Shown here: piece after piece, positions 1 to 5,252 of the stretch | How positions within the stretch are numbered: position 1 is the first letter of the stretch | Layout of the letters: each line of letters begins with the position of its first letter | Source of the DNA: Elusimicrobia bacterium CG08_land_8_20_14_0_20_59_10 | GTDB lineage: Bacteria; Elusimicrobiota; Elusimicrobia; Elusimicrobiales; UBA9959 | Assembly (NCBI GenBank): GCA_002779045.1 | Contig: PEXO01000092.1 | Span: forward strand, 1 to 6,652 | Direction of reading: 5' to 3' | Length of the DNA: 6,652 nt | Position numbers and translations under genes: made by a program | The notes under the pieces: generated by a model | The model's input: the letters and a program-made list of their open reading frames with translations, nothing else | Told to the model about the DNA's origin: nothing | The model's database searches: none

Positions 1-1
1 A

Positions 2-736
2 ATAAAGAAAGCCTATGCTTTCATGAAGGACAGCGCCAAACAGGGCAAGACCTTCCTGTTCGTCGGCACGAAAAAGCAGGCCAAGGATATAATCCGCGAG
101 GAGGCCCTCAGGTCCGACGTTTCCTGCGTTTACGAGAAGTGGCTGGGCGGTACTCTTACCAATTTTGAGACGCTGCGCAAGTCGCTGAAGCGCCTTGAGG
201 AACTTGAGAAGTTCGAGGCGGACGGCCTTTTCAAGGTGATGTCCAAAAAAGAGGTTTCCCGCCTCTCCAAGGAAAAAGGGCGCCTTGTAAAGCTTTTGAG
301 CGGTATCCGCAATCTGCGCAACCTCCCGGATGTCGTGTTCATAGTGGACCCGATACAGGAAGGCAATGCGCTGCGCGAGGCGCTCAAGCTAGGCATTCCC
401 GTTGTGGGCGTCTGCGATACCAACTGCGACCCCGATATGATCGACTGGCCGGTGCCGGGCAACGACGACGCCGCACGCGCTATAAGGCTTTTTTGCGCGA
501 CGATGGCCGACGCCGTGGTGGACGGCCGCGCCGAGGCGGAAGCGGAGAAAGCCGCCGCGCATCAACAGGCGCAGGATGCCGCCGCAGTAGCCGCCGGAGA
601 AGAGCAGCAGGCCGAGGCCGGCGACGTGGTGTATTCCTCCCCGGAAGAGGCGGCCCCCGAAGCCGCTCCTGAGGCCGCTCCTGAGGTCGAGGCCGAACCC
701 GGCCCCGCCCCCGAAACGGTAAAGACCGAGGAATAA
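2..736 (+). CDS. rpsB: 30S ribosomal protein S2, 5' end missing
   Basis: S2 is a small-subunit ribosomal protein needed to bind S1 and complete the 30S particle. The frame is open to the left window edge (first full codon at 2, reading IKKAYAF before the Met at 23), so that Met is internal. By comparison with E. coli S2 about 49 N-terminal residues lie outside the window. Visible family marks are FVGTKKQA (nt 56-82), WLGGTLTN (140-163), the PDVVFIVDP segment near 326-352 and the VPGNDDAARA segment near 455-484. The conserved core ends around nt 530. After it come some 68 residues rich in Ala, Glu and Pro, making a low-complexity acidic tail longer than that of E. coli S2. The next gene is tsf, the usual partner, separated by a terminator-like hairpin. 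Identity is certain; only the true start is not visible. Confidence 0.97.
   Translation: MKKAYAFMKDSAKQGKTFLFVGTKKQAKDIIREEALRSDVSCVYEKWLGGTLTNFETLRKSLKRLEELEKFEADGLFKVMSKKEVSRLSKEKGRLVKLLSGIRNLRNLPDVVFIVDPIQEGNALREALKLGIPVVGVCDTNCDPDMIDWPVPGNDDAARAIRLFCATMADAVVDGRAEAEAEKAAAHQQAQDAAAVAAGEEQQAEAGDVVYSSPEEAAPEAAPEAAPEVEAEPGPAPETVKTEE
647..682 (+). repeat. Three 12-bp tandem repeats coding for EAAP in the S2 tail
   Basis: Three consecutive 12-nt units (647-658, 659-670, 671-682) each encode Glu-Ala-Ala-Pro, followed by another Glu. Units two and three differ at one base; unit one differs more. This is a short in-frame coding repeat in the low-complexity C-terminal tail of S2. It could vary in copy number without breaking the frame. 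Confidence 0.8.
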
Positions 737-750
737 GTTCTTTTGTCCGG

Positions 751-790
751 AAACGGGGGCGCGGCTGTTCACGCCGGCCCCCGTTTTTTT
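751..790 (+). terminator. Rho-independent terminator or attenuator between rpsB and tsf
   Basis: Bases 751-760 (AAACGGGGGC) pair perfectly with 777-786 (GCCCCCGTTT). A further four pairs (762-765 with 773-776) are possible past a one-base bulge, leaving a 7-nt loop. The 3' arm runs into seven T residues (784-790). A GC-rich stem followed directly by a T run is the standard intrinsic terminator form. It starts 15 nt after the rpsB stop and ends 36 nt before the tsf ATG. I see no good promoter between it and tsf, so partial read-through, lowering tsf relative to rpsB, is the simplest reading. That role is inferred. Confidence 0.85.
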
Positions 791-813
791 AAAAGTAATC
801 GGCAGTTACATTC

Positions 814-819
814 AAGGAG
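814..819 (+). promoter_or_regulatory. Shine-Dalgarno site that fixes the tsf start
   Basis: AAGGAG lies 7 nt before the ATG at 827. It decides between this ATG and an in-frame upstream TTG at 743, which would add 28 residues coded by the terminator hairpin and matching nothing in EF-Ts. Confidence 0.88.
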
Positions 820-826
820 AAGGACC

Positions 827-1732
827 ATGGCGGCAATAACCAGCGAGCAGGTGAAAAATCTCAGGACCCAGACGGGCGCGGGCATAATGGACTGCAAGAG
901 CGCCCTCAATGAATCTTCCGGCGACCTTGCCAAGGCGGTGGAGATACTCAGGAAGAAGGGCCTGGCGGGGCTGGCCAAGCGCGCCGGCCGCGCCATGAAA
1001 GAAGGTATTGTGGCGGTCGGGACCTCCCCGGACGGGAAAGCCGCTTCTTTCCTGGAAATAAACTGCGAGACCGATTTCGTGGCCAAGAACCCCGACGTGG
1101 CCGGTTTTGCCGCTGCGCTCGCGGGGGAAATGCTTTCCAACGCTTCCCTGGAAAAACCGGAAGAGAGCGGGGAAGCCAAAGAGCGCCTTCAGGCCCTGGC
1201 CATGAAGACCGGAGAGAATATGCAGATACGCCGCGGAGTGGTTTACCATACCGGGGTCGATTCAGCCGCTAATTTCTACATCCATTCCGATAACCGCAAG
1301 GGCGCGCTGGTGGAGATAGGTTTTGACGGGGACCTGGCCGCCGCACGGACCGAACTGGAGGGCCTGGCCCGGGAGCTGGCGATGCAGAGCGTGGCGATGG
1401 GGCCCAAGTACCTGCGCCGGGAGGATGTGCCGGCGGAGATCGTCGAGAAGGAGCGCGAGATATACCGCGCTAAGATGGAAAAGGACGAAGTGGACGCCAA
1501 GGCCCTGGCCGCCGAGACCGGCAAGACGCACAAACCCAAACCCCCGGAAGCCGTGGTCAAGATGCTGGAAGGCCGCGTAAATAAATTCTTCCAGGAGTTC
1601 TGCCTGCTGGAACAGGCTTCGATACGCGATTCAAAGGTGACGATCTCCCAGGTGGTTAAGAACGTCTCCGCCAAGCTGGGCGGCAATGTTACGGTGAAGC
1701 GCTTTAGCTGTTTTATCGTCGGGGTGGAATAA
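827..1732 (+). CDS. tsf: Translation elongation factor Ts (EF-Ts)
   Basis: EF-Ts is the cytoplasmic nucleotide exchange factor that releases GDP from EF-Tu. The product is 301 residues (E. coli 283). Residues 1-50 form the UBA-like N-terminal domain, with the typical LRTQTGAGIMDCKSAL at 12-27. The EF-Tu contact motif TDFVAKN is at 82-88, with the Asp-Phe pair (83-84) that in E. coli intrudes near the EF-Tu Mg site. The core follows to about 200, then a charged helical stretch (about 200-235) in the place of the coiled-coil module. The EGRVNKFFQEFCLLEQ region (249-264) matches the conserved C-terminal part. The ATG at 827 is chosen because of AAGGAG 7 nt upstream and because the protein then begins as EF-Ts normally does. 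It follows rpsB and precedes pyrH, the common bacterial order. Nothing looks broken. Confidence 0.97.
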   Translation: MAAITSEQVKNLRTQTGAGIMDCKSALNESSGDLAKAVEILRKKGLAGLAKRAGRAMKEGIVAVGTSPDGKAASFLEINCETDFVAKNPDVAGFAAALAGEMLSNASLEKPEESGEAKERLQALAMKTGENMQIRRGVVYHTGVDSAANFYIHSDNRKGALVEIGFDGDLAAARTELEGLARELAMQSVAMGPKYLRREDVPAEIVEKEREIYRAKMEKDEVDAKALAAETGKTHKPKPPEAVVKMLEGRVNKFFQEFCLLEQASIRDSKVTISQVVKNVSAKLGGNVTVKRFSCFIVGVE

Positions 1733-1741
1733 CTGTCGTGA

Positions 1742-1769
1742 ACGCCGCCGCGGCCCCCCCCGGCGGCGT
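1742..1769 (+). other. Strong GC hairpin between tsf and pyrH
   Basis: Bases 1742-1750 (ACGCCGCCG) are perfectly complementary to 1761-1769 (CGGCGGCGT), a 9-bp all-but-two GC stem with a 10-nt loop; the loop and first base of the 3' arm include a run of eight C (1754-1761). There is no T run after it, so it does not look like an intrinsic terminator. It ends 17 nt before the pyrH Shine-Dalgarno. It may protect a 3' end, pause polymerase or mark RNA processing; none of these is shown. Confidence 0.6.
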
Positions 1770-1786
1770 ACTTCGCGGTCCGCAGC

Positions 1787-1792
1787 AGGAGG
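1787..1792 (+). promoter_or_regulatory. Close-set Shine-Dalgarno site of pyrH
   Basis: A full AGGAGG sits only 3 nt (TTT) before the ATG at 1796, shorter than the usual 5-9 nt. The start is still preferred because the protein begins MYKRVLLKLSGEAL, just where UMP kinases begin, and no later Met lies near the start. Confidence 0.75.
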
Positions 1793-1795
1793 TTT

Positions 1796-2506
1796 ATGTA
1801 CAAGCGTGTGCTTCTTAAACTTTCCGGAGAGGCGCTGGGAGCTCCCGGCGACAGCCGCTCCATAAATCCCCCCTCCCTCACCTACATAGCCAAAGAAACC
1901 GCCAAAGGCGTGCGTAAGGGCGTAAGCCTGGCCATAGTTATAGGCGGCGGCAATATCTGGCGCGGCGCGCGCGACGGCCACGGCATGATAGACCGCGTGA
2001 CTTCCGACAATATGGGGATGCTCGCCACGATCATAAACGCTATGGCGCTGCAGTCCGCCCTGGAGCACGAGGGCGTTTCCACGCGGGTGCAGACCTCCAT
2101 TGAGATCTCCCGCCTTGCGGAGCCGTTTATCCGCCGCCGCGCCATGCGTCACCTTGAAAAAGGCCGCGTCGTTATTTTCGCCGGCGGCACCGGCAACCCT
2201 TATTTTACCACCGATACCGCCGCCGCGCTCCGCGCCGCCGAAGTGAACGCCGACGTGATCTTCAAAGCCACGCAGGTGGACGGCGTGTACACCGGCGACC
2301 CCAAGAAAGACCCGCGGGCGAAGCTCATAAAGGACATCACGTACATGGCCGCGATAAGCAAGGGCCTGAAGTTCATGGACGCCAGCGCGCTGACGCTCTG
2401 CATGGAGAACAATATCCCGATACTTGTGTTCGACCTGCACGTGCCCGGCAATATCCGCAAGGCGCTTTCCGGGGAAAAAGTGGGGACCCTGATACATCAT
2501 GCCTGA
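1796..2506 (+). CDS. pyrH: Uridylate kinase (UMP kinase)
   Basis: PyrH phosphorylates UMP to UDP with ATP, the step after de novo UMP synthesis. It supplies UTP/CTP and the UDP-sugars for envelope glycans. It belongs to the amino acid kinase family and is a cytoplasmic hexamer in known bacteria. At 236 residues it is close to the family norm (E. coli 241). Seen motifs: KLSGEAL at 8-14 (ATP phosphate region), GGGNIWRG at 50-57 (UMP loop), the DNMGMLATIINAMAL helix at 71-85, GGTGNPYFTTDTAA at 130-143 (UMP-binding and catalytic region), and DGVYTGDPKKDP at 162-173 (adenine-side loop). The C-terminal GTLI at 230-233 is also usual. Its last 8 nt overlap the start of gmhA. Bacterial PyrH enzymes are often inhibited by UTP and activated by GTP; that is family knowledge. 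Intact. Confidence 0.97.
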   Translation: MYKRVLLKLSGEALGAPGDSRSINPPSLTYIAKETAKGVRKGVSLAIVIGGGNIWRGARDGHGMIDRVTSDNMGMLATIINAMALQSALEHEGVSTRVQTSIEISRLAEPFIRRRAMRHLEKGRVVIFAGGTGNPYFTTDTAAALRAAEVNADVIFKATQVDGVYTGDPKKDPRAKLIKDITYMAAISKGLKFMDASALTLCMENNIPILVFDLHVPGNIRKALSGEKVGTLIHHA

Positions 2507-3068
2507 CAAGATCGAGCTTGCCATCGAGCGGCATATTCAAGCGGCGCAAGCCCTGGCCGCGGATAGTTCCTCGCTTAAAAGAATAGCCGATGCGCTGGCC
2601 AAAACCGTCCTCTCCGGCGGGAAGATACTTATCTGCGGCAACGGCGGTTCCGCTGCCGACAGCCAGCATATCGCCGGCGAGTTCGTGGGCCGCTTTAAAA
2701 AGGAACGACGCGCCATCGCCTGCGCCGCGCTTTCCACGGATACCTCGATACTGACCTGCATCGGCAACGATTACGGTTTTGACCGCGTCTTCGAGCGCCA
2801 GGTGGAGGCCCTCGGCCGCAAGGGCGACGCGCTTATCGCTATTTCCACGTCGGGCTCCAGCGCCAATGTGCTGAAGGCGGCAAAAATGGCCCGGGAGCTT
2901 GGCATGCTTACGGTCGGTTTCCTGGGCGGCGGCGGCGGCCCCATCCTGGAATGCTGCGATCTCGCTTTCCTCGCGCCGGAAACGGATACTCCGCGCGTAC
3001 AGGAAATGCATATCCTTGCCGCGCATATAATCTGCGAGCTGGTGGAGGACGCGGTAGCCGCGGCCTGA
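2499..3068 (+). CDS. gmhA: Sedoheptulose-7-phosphate isomerase (phosphoheptose isomerase)
   Basis: GmhA converts sedoheptulose 7-phosphate to D-glycero-D-manno-heptose 7-phosphate, the first step to ADP- or GDP-activated heptose for LPS core, S-layer or capsule glycans. It is a 189-residue single SIS-domain protein (E. coli 192). Visible marks: CGNGGSAADSQH at 46-57 (sugar-phosphate loop), GNDYGF at 89-94, ISTSGSSANV at 115-124, and TPRVQEMHILAAH at 164-176. The zinc ligands known from E. coli GmhA (His61, Glu65, Gln172, His180) correspond to His57, Glu61, Gln168 and His176, all present. This argues against the paralogue DiaA, which lacks the Glu and the last His. Residues 143-147 are five glycines from five identical GGC codons (2925-2939). 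The start lies inside pyrH (ATGCCTGA shared), so translation is probably coupled. Its position between pyrH and frr is unusual. No partner heptose gene is in the window. Confidence 0.92.
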   Translation: MPDKIELAIERHIQAAQALAADSSSLKRIADALAKTVLSGGKILICGNGGSAADSQHIAGEFVGRFKKERRAIACAALSTDTSILTCIGNDYGFDRVFERQVEALGRKGDALIAISTSGSSANVLKAAKMARELGMLTVGFLGGGGGPILECCDLAFLAPETDTPRVQEMHILAAHIICELVEDAVAAA

Positions 3069-3079
3069 GCCCTTCCCTT

Positions 3080-3095
3080 GCGGGTTTCCGCCCGC
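3080..3095 (+). other. Small GC hairpin after gmhA
   Basis: GCGGG (3080-3084) pairs with CCCGC (3091-3095) around a 6-nt loop. The sequence after it is CCGGG and then an A/T stretch starting TAAAATA, with no T run. It is therefore at best a weak 3'-end structure of the pyrH-gmhA message. Confidence 0.35.
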
Positions 3096-3105
3096 CCGGG
3101 TAAAA

Positions 3106-3116
3106 TATAATATAAT
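3106..3116 (+). promoter_or_regulatory. Candidate promoter with two overlapping TATAAT boxes upstream of frr
   Basis: Bases 3101-3120 contain a single C and otherwise only A and T, in a region that is strongly GC-rich. Within them TATAAT occurs twice, at 3106-3111 and 3111-3116, sharing one T. A transcript starting 6-8 nt later would carry a leader of about 40 nt with the frr Shine-Dalgarno. The -35 side is weak: TTGCGG at 3078-3083 is 22 nt from the first box, too far, and nothing at 16-18 nt resembles TTGACA. I infer an internal sigma-70-type promoter serving frr-uppS-cdsA-dxr-rseP, but it could be only an AT-rich spacer. Confidence 0.45.
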
Positions 3117-3148
3117 CATAACCGCGGGAGCATAGCCGCCGCAGGCGC

Positions 3149-3154
3149 AGGAGG
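3149..3154 (+). promoter_or_regulatory. Shine-Dalgarno site that fixes the frr start
   Basis: A full AGGAGG is followed by exactly seven T and then the ATG at 3162, an ideal spacing. The in-frame ATG at 3177 has no such site, which selects the longer 189-residue protein. Confidence 0.88.
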
Positions 3155-3161
3155 TTTTTTT

Positions 3162-3731
3162 ATGGCAGAATCGTCCATGGCTGATATTATCGCCGAATCC
3201 GAGATGGAGATGCTGGAAAAGGCGGAAAAATTCAAGCGCGAATTGACTTCCCTGCGTACCGGCAGGGCAAATCCGCAGCTGCTTGACAATGTTTATGTAG
3301 AGTATTACGGCGCGCGTGTGCCCCTTAAGCAGATCGCCGCGGTCTCCATTCCGGAGCCGCGCACCCTTGAGGTGCGCCCCTGGGACGCGGGCGCCGTGGA
3401 CGCCGTGGAGGCGGAACTCAGGAAAATGGATTTCGGTTCCTCCCCCTCGCGCAATGCCGGGGTGATACGCATCAACCTTCCCCCGATGACCGAGGACCAG
3501 CGCAAGAAGATGGTGAAAGTGGTAAGCAGCATGGGAGAGGAAGCGCGCGTAAACATGCGCAATGTCCGACGGGAAACGCTTGAGAAGTTCAAAAAAGCGC
3601 AGAAGGCGGGTGAAATTACCGAAGACGACCTGGAGCGCTGCGAGGTGACGGTGCAGAAACTTACCGATACCTATGTGAAGGGCGTGGACGATACCGTCGC
3701 CTTAAAGGAAAAAGAACTCCTGACCGTCTGA
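3162..3731 (+). CDS. frr: Ribosome recycling factor
   Basis: RRF splits post-termination 70S ribosomes together with EF-G, freeing them from mRNA in the cytoplasm. The product has 189 residues (E. coli 185). The tRNA-like two-domain form can be traced: an N-terminal helix (about 6-30), the hinge-proximal LRTGRANPQLLDNVYVEYYG (31-50), the small beta domain (to about 110) containing PLKQIAAVSIPEPRTLEVRPWD (split by the hinge strands), the INLPPMTEDQRKKMVK segment (104-119), then two long helices of the bundle carrying RNVRRE (133-138), whose arginines are needed for ribosome binding in E. coli RRF, and ending QKLTD. The first five residues (MAESS) extend slightly beyond the usual N-terminus. 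frr may open a second transcription unit (AT-rich TATAAT island upstream) and ends in TGATG shared with uppS. Intact. Confidence 0.97.
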   Translation: MAESSMADIIAESEMEMLEKAEKFKRELTSLRTGRANPQLLDNVYVEYYGARVPLKQIAAVSIPEPRTLEVRPWDAGAVDAVEAELRKMDFGSSPSRNAGVIRINLPPMTEDQRKKMVKVVSSMGEEARVNMRNVRRETLEKFKKAQKAGEITEDDLERCEVTVQKLTDTYVKGVDDTVALKEKELLTV

Positions 3732-4435
3732 TGCCGCAAACGCGCAACGCATATCCGGCCTCCCTGCCCGTCCACGTGGCCGTAATCATGGACGGCAACA
3801 GGCGTTGGGCGCGCAAGCGCGGCCTCCCCTCCCTGGCCGGGCATAAGGCCGGCGTCGATTCCGTACACGCCGTAGTGCGCGCGGCCAGCCGCGCCGGCAT
3901 AAAAGTCCTTTCCATCTACGCTTTTTCCACCGAGAACTGGAAGCGCTCGAAGCTGGAAGTGAAGGCGCTGATGTTCCTGCTCAAAAGGACCATAGTATCG
4001 TACGCGGACGAGCTGGAGAAAGAAGGGATACGCCTGGTGCTGAGCGGGCGCATAGACGAGCTCCCCGGCGCGGCGCGAGGGGCGCTGCGCGCCGCCGAGG
4101 CGCGCCTGTCCGCCAATAAGGGGATGGTCCTCAATATAGCGCTGAACTATGGCGGCCGGCAGGAAATAGTGGACGCGGCCAACAAGGCGCTGGCGGCCGG
4201 TATAACGAAGCTGGACGAAAAGACCTTCGCGTCCCTGCTTTATTCCCCCGGGCTTCCGGACCCGGACCTGCTGATCCGCACTTCGGGGGAATTGCGTATT
4301 TCCAATTTTCTTCTCTGGCAGACGGCCTACGCGGAGTTCTACGTGACCGAGACACTGTGGCCGGATTTCCGGGAGGATGAATTCATGAAAGCCCTGCTGT
4401 CTTACCGGGAGAGGGAAAGAAGGAAAGGTACCTGA
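3731..4435 (+). CDS. uppS: Undecaprenyl diphosphate synthase (cis-prenyltransferase)
   Basis: UppS adds eight isopentenyl diphosphates in cis to farnesyl diphosphate, giving the C55 lipid that carries peptidoglycan and O-antigen precursors. It works at the membrane face and needs Mg. Length is 234 residues (E. coli 253). Seen motifs: VAVIMDGNRRWA at 16-27 with catalytic Asp21; GHKAG at 37-41; AFSTENW at 64-70; LNYGGR at 138-143; and DLLIRTSGELRISNFLLWQ at 179-197 with Arg183, Arg189 and Ser191 of the IPP site; then AEFY at 201-204 with Glu202 matching the conserved Glu of this segment, and LWPDF at 209-213. The ATG shares one A with the frr stop (TGATG). The nearest purine-rich Shine-Dalgarno-like site (AAGGA, 3705-3709) is over 20 nt away, so initiation probably depends on ribosomes ending frr. 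Ile codons are mostly ATA (7 of 11). Confidence 0.96.
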   Translation: MPQTRNAYPASLPVHVAVIMDGNRRWARKRGLPSLAGHKAGVDSVHAVVRAASRAGIKVLSIYAFSTENWKRSKLEVKALMFLLKRTIVSYADELEKEGIRLVLSGRIDELPGAARGALRAAEARLSANKGMVLNIALNYGGRQEIVDAANKALAAGITKLDEKTFASLLYSPGLPDPDLLIRTSGELRISNFLLWQTAYAEFYVTETLWPDFREDEFMKALLSYRERERRKGT

Positions 4436-5244
4436 TGCTTCTGCCCAGAGTTCTGACCGCGCTGTTCGGTATCCCTATAGTCATCCTGCTGGTGCGTTCC
4501 GGCGGGGCCGCCTATGCGGTCTTCATCCTTACGATAATAGCGCTTTCTTTGCGCGAATACGCTACCCTGATGAGGCTGGGGGCCAAGCCCGTGCAGGCCC
4601 CGGCGCTCTATCTCTTCGGGCTGCTGCTGCCCGCGGCGCTTTATTTCGACTTTTACTGCGCCGCCCAGGCCGGCGGGGACAACTATGCCGGTTTTTTCCT
4701 GGCGCTTACGGTTATAGGCGTGACGACCTTTGAACTGTTCTATGCGAAGAAATATCTTGAACGCATCGGGCTGACGCTGCTCGGGATCTTCATGATCTCG
4801 TGGTGCCTGTTCCACCTTATCGCCATACGCGGGCTTAAACCCGACGGGATGGCGCTCACCTTTCTGCTGCTGATAACCGTCTGGGCAATGGACACGGCCG
4901 CCTACTTCTTCGGCAAGTCCCTGGGCAGGCGCCAGCTTTCATCCATAAGTCCTAAGAAGACCTGGGAGGGCGCGGTTGCCGGGTTCATAGCGGCGGTGGG
5001 CACCGCGGTGTGGCTTGCCAGGCTTTTCAATGCCCCGGTCACACCGGCTTTCGCGGCGGGCGCGGGTGTGCTTATCGGGATCTTCGGCCAGGTTTCCGAT
5101 ATCACGGAATCGATGATCAAAAGGGCGGTGGGGGCAAAAGATTCTTCCAGCCTGCTGCCCGGCCACGGCGGGGTGCTTGACCGCTTCGATTCGTATATTT
5201 TCCTGGCCCCCATAATTTACTATTACGCGGTGTTCACCAGGTAG
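4435..5244 (+). CDS. cdsA: Phosphatidate cytidylyltransferase (CDP-diglyceride synthase)
   Basis: CdsA joins phosphatidic acid and CTP into CDP-diacylglycerol, the precursor of phosphatidylglycerol, phosphatidylethanolamine and cardiolipin, in the inner membrane. The product has 269 residues, near the usual size. It is hydrophobic with roughly eight membrane segments, about 7-21, 26-46, 56-75, 85-103, 112-131, 138-158, 177-196 and 205-220, plus a last one near 254-267. The family signature is complete at 226-252: SMIKR (226-230), KD (235-236), PGHGG (242-246), and DRFD (249-252); the Asp residues bind metal and substrate. MDTAAYFFGKSLGRR (152-166) and SPKKTWEG (172-179) are also typical. The ATG overlaps the uppS stop by one base (TGATG), and the purine stretch 4416-4428 (GAAAGAAGGAAAG) can act as ribosome binding site. 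Intact. Confidence 0.96.
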   Translation: MLLPRVLTALFGIPIVILLVRSGGAAYAVFILTIIALSLREYATLMRLGAKPVQAPALYLFGLLLPAALYFDFYCAAQAGGDNYAGFFLALTVIGVTTFELFYAKKYLERIGLTLLGIFMISWCLFHLIAIRGLKPDGMALTFLLLITVWAMDTAAYFFGKSLGRRQLSSISPKKTWEGAVAGFIAAVGTAVWLARLFNAPVTPAFAAGAGVLIGIFGQVSDITESMIKRAVGAKDSSSLLPGHGGVLDRFDSYIFLAPIIYYYAVFTR

Positions 5245-5252
5245 AGCTGCAA

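Noticed and set aside
23..25. ATG as the start of rpsB
   Set aside because: The frame is open to the left edge and the codons before it (IKKAYAF) fit the S2 fold; S2 needs about 49 more residues upstream.
743..826. Upstream TTG start that would lengthen EF-Ts by 28 residues
   Set aside because: The added segment is coded by the terminator hairpin and T run, matches nothing in EF-Ts, and a good AAGGAG precedes the ATG at 827.
1323..1580. Plus-strand open frame inside tsf in another frame (85 codons)
   Set aside because: Trp/Arg/Pro-rich composition is typical of out-of-frame reading of GC-rich coding DNA; lies wholly within a certain gene.
1631..2524. Long minus-strand open frame (297 codons) opposite the end of tsf and all of pyrH
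   Set aside because: Its codons lie exactly opposite the pyrH codons, so it would be interrupted only where pyrH uses TTA, CTA or TCA, which this GC-rich gene avoids. The protein is His/Gly/Arg-rich with no family resemblance, and pyrH is certain.
3080..3100. Hairpin after gmhA as an intrinsic terminator
   Set aside because: The stem is only 5 bp and is followed by CCGGGTAAAATA with no T run.
2373..3119. Minus-strand open frame (248 codons) opposite gmhA
   Set aside because: Again in codon register with the real gene (gmhA) and explained by avoidance of TTA/CTA/TCA; no recognisable motif and no convincing ribosome binding site.
3177..3179. Second ATG as the frr start, giving 184 residues
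   Set aside because: The protein length would fit E. coli RRF slightly better, but only the ATG at 3162 has an AGGAGG at ideal spacing.
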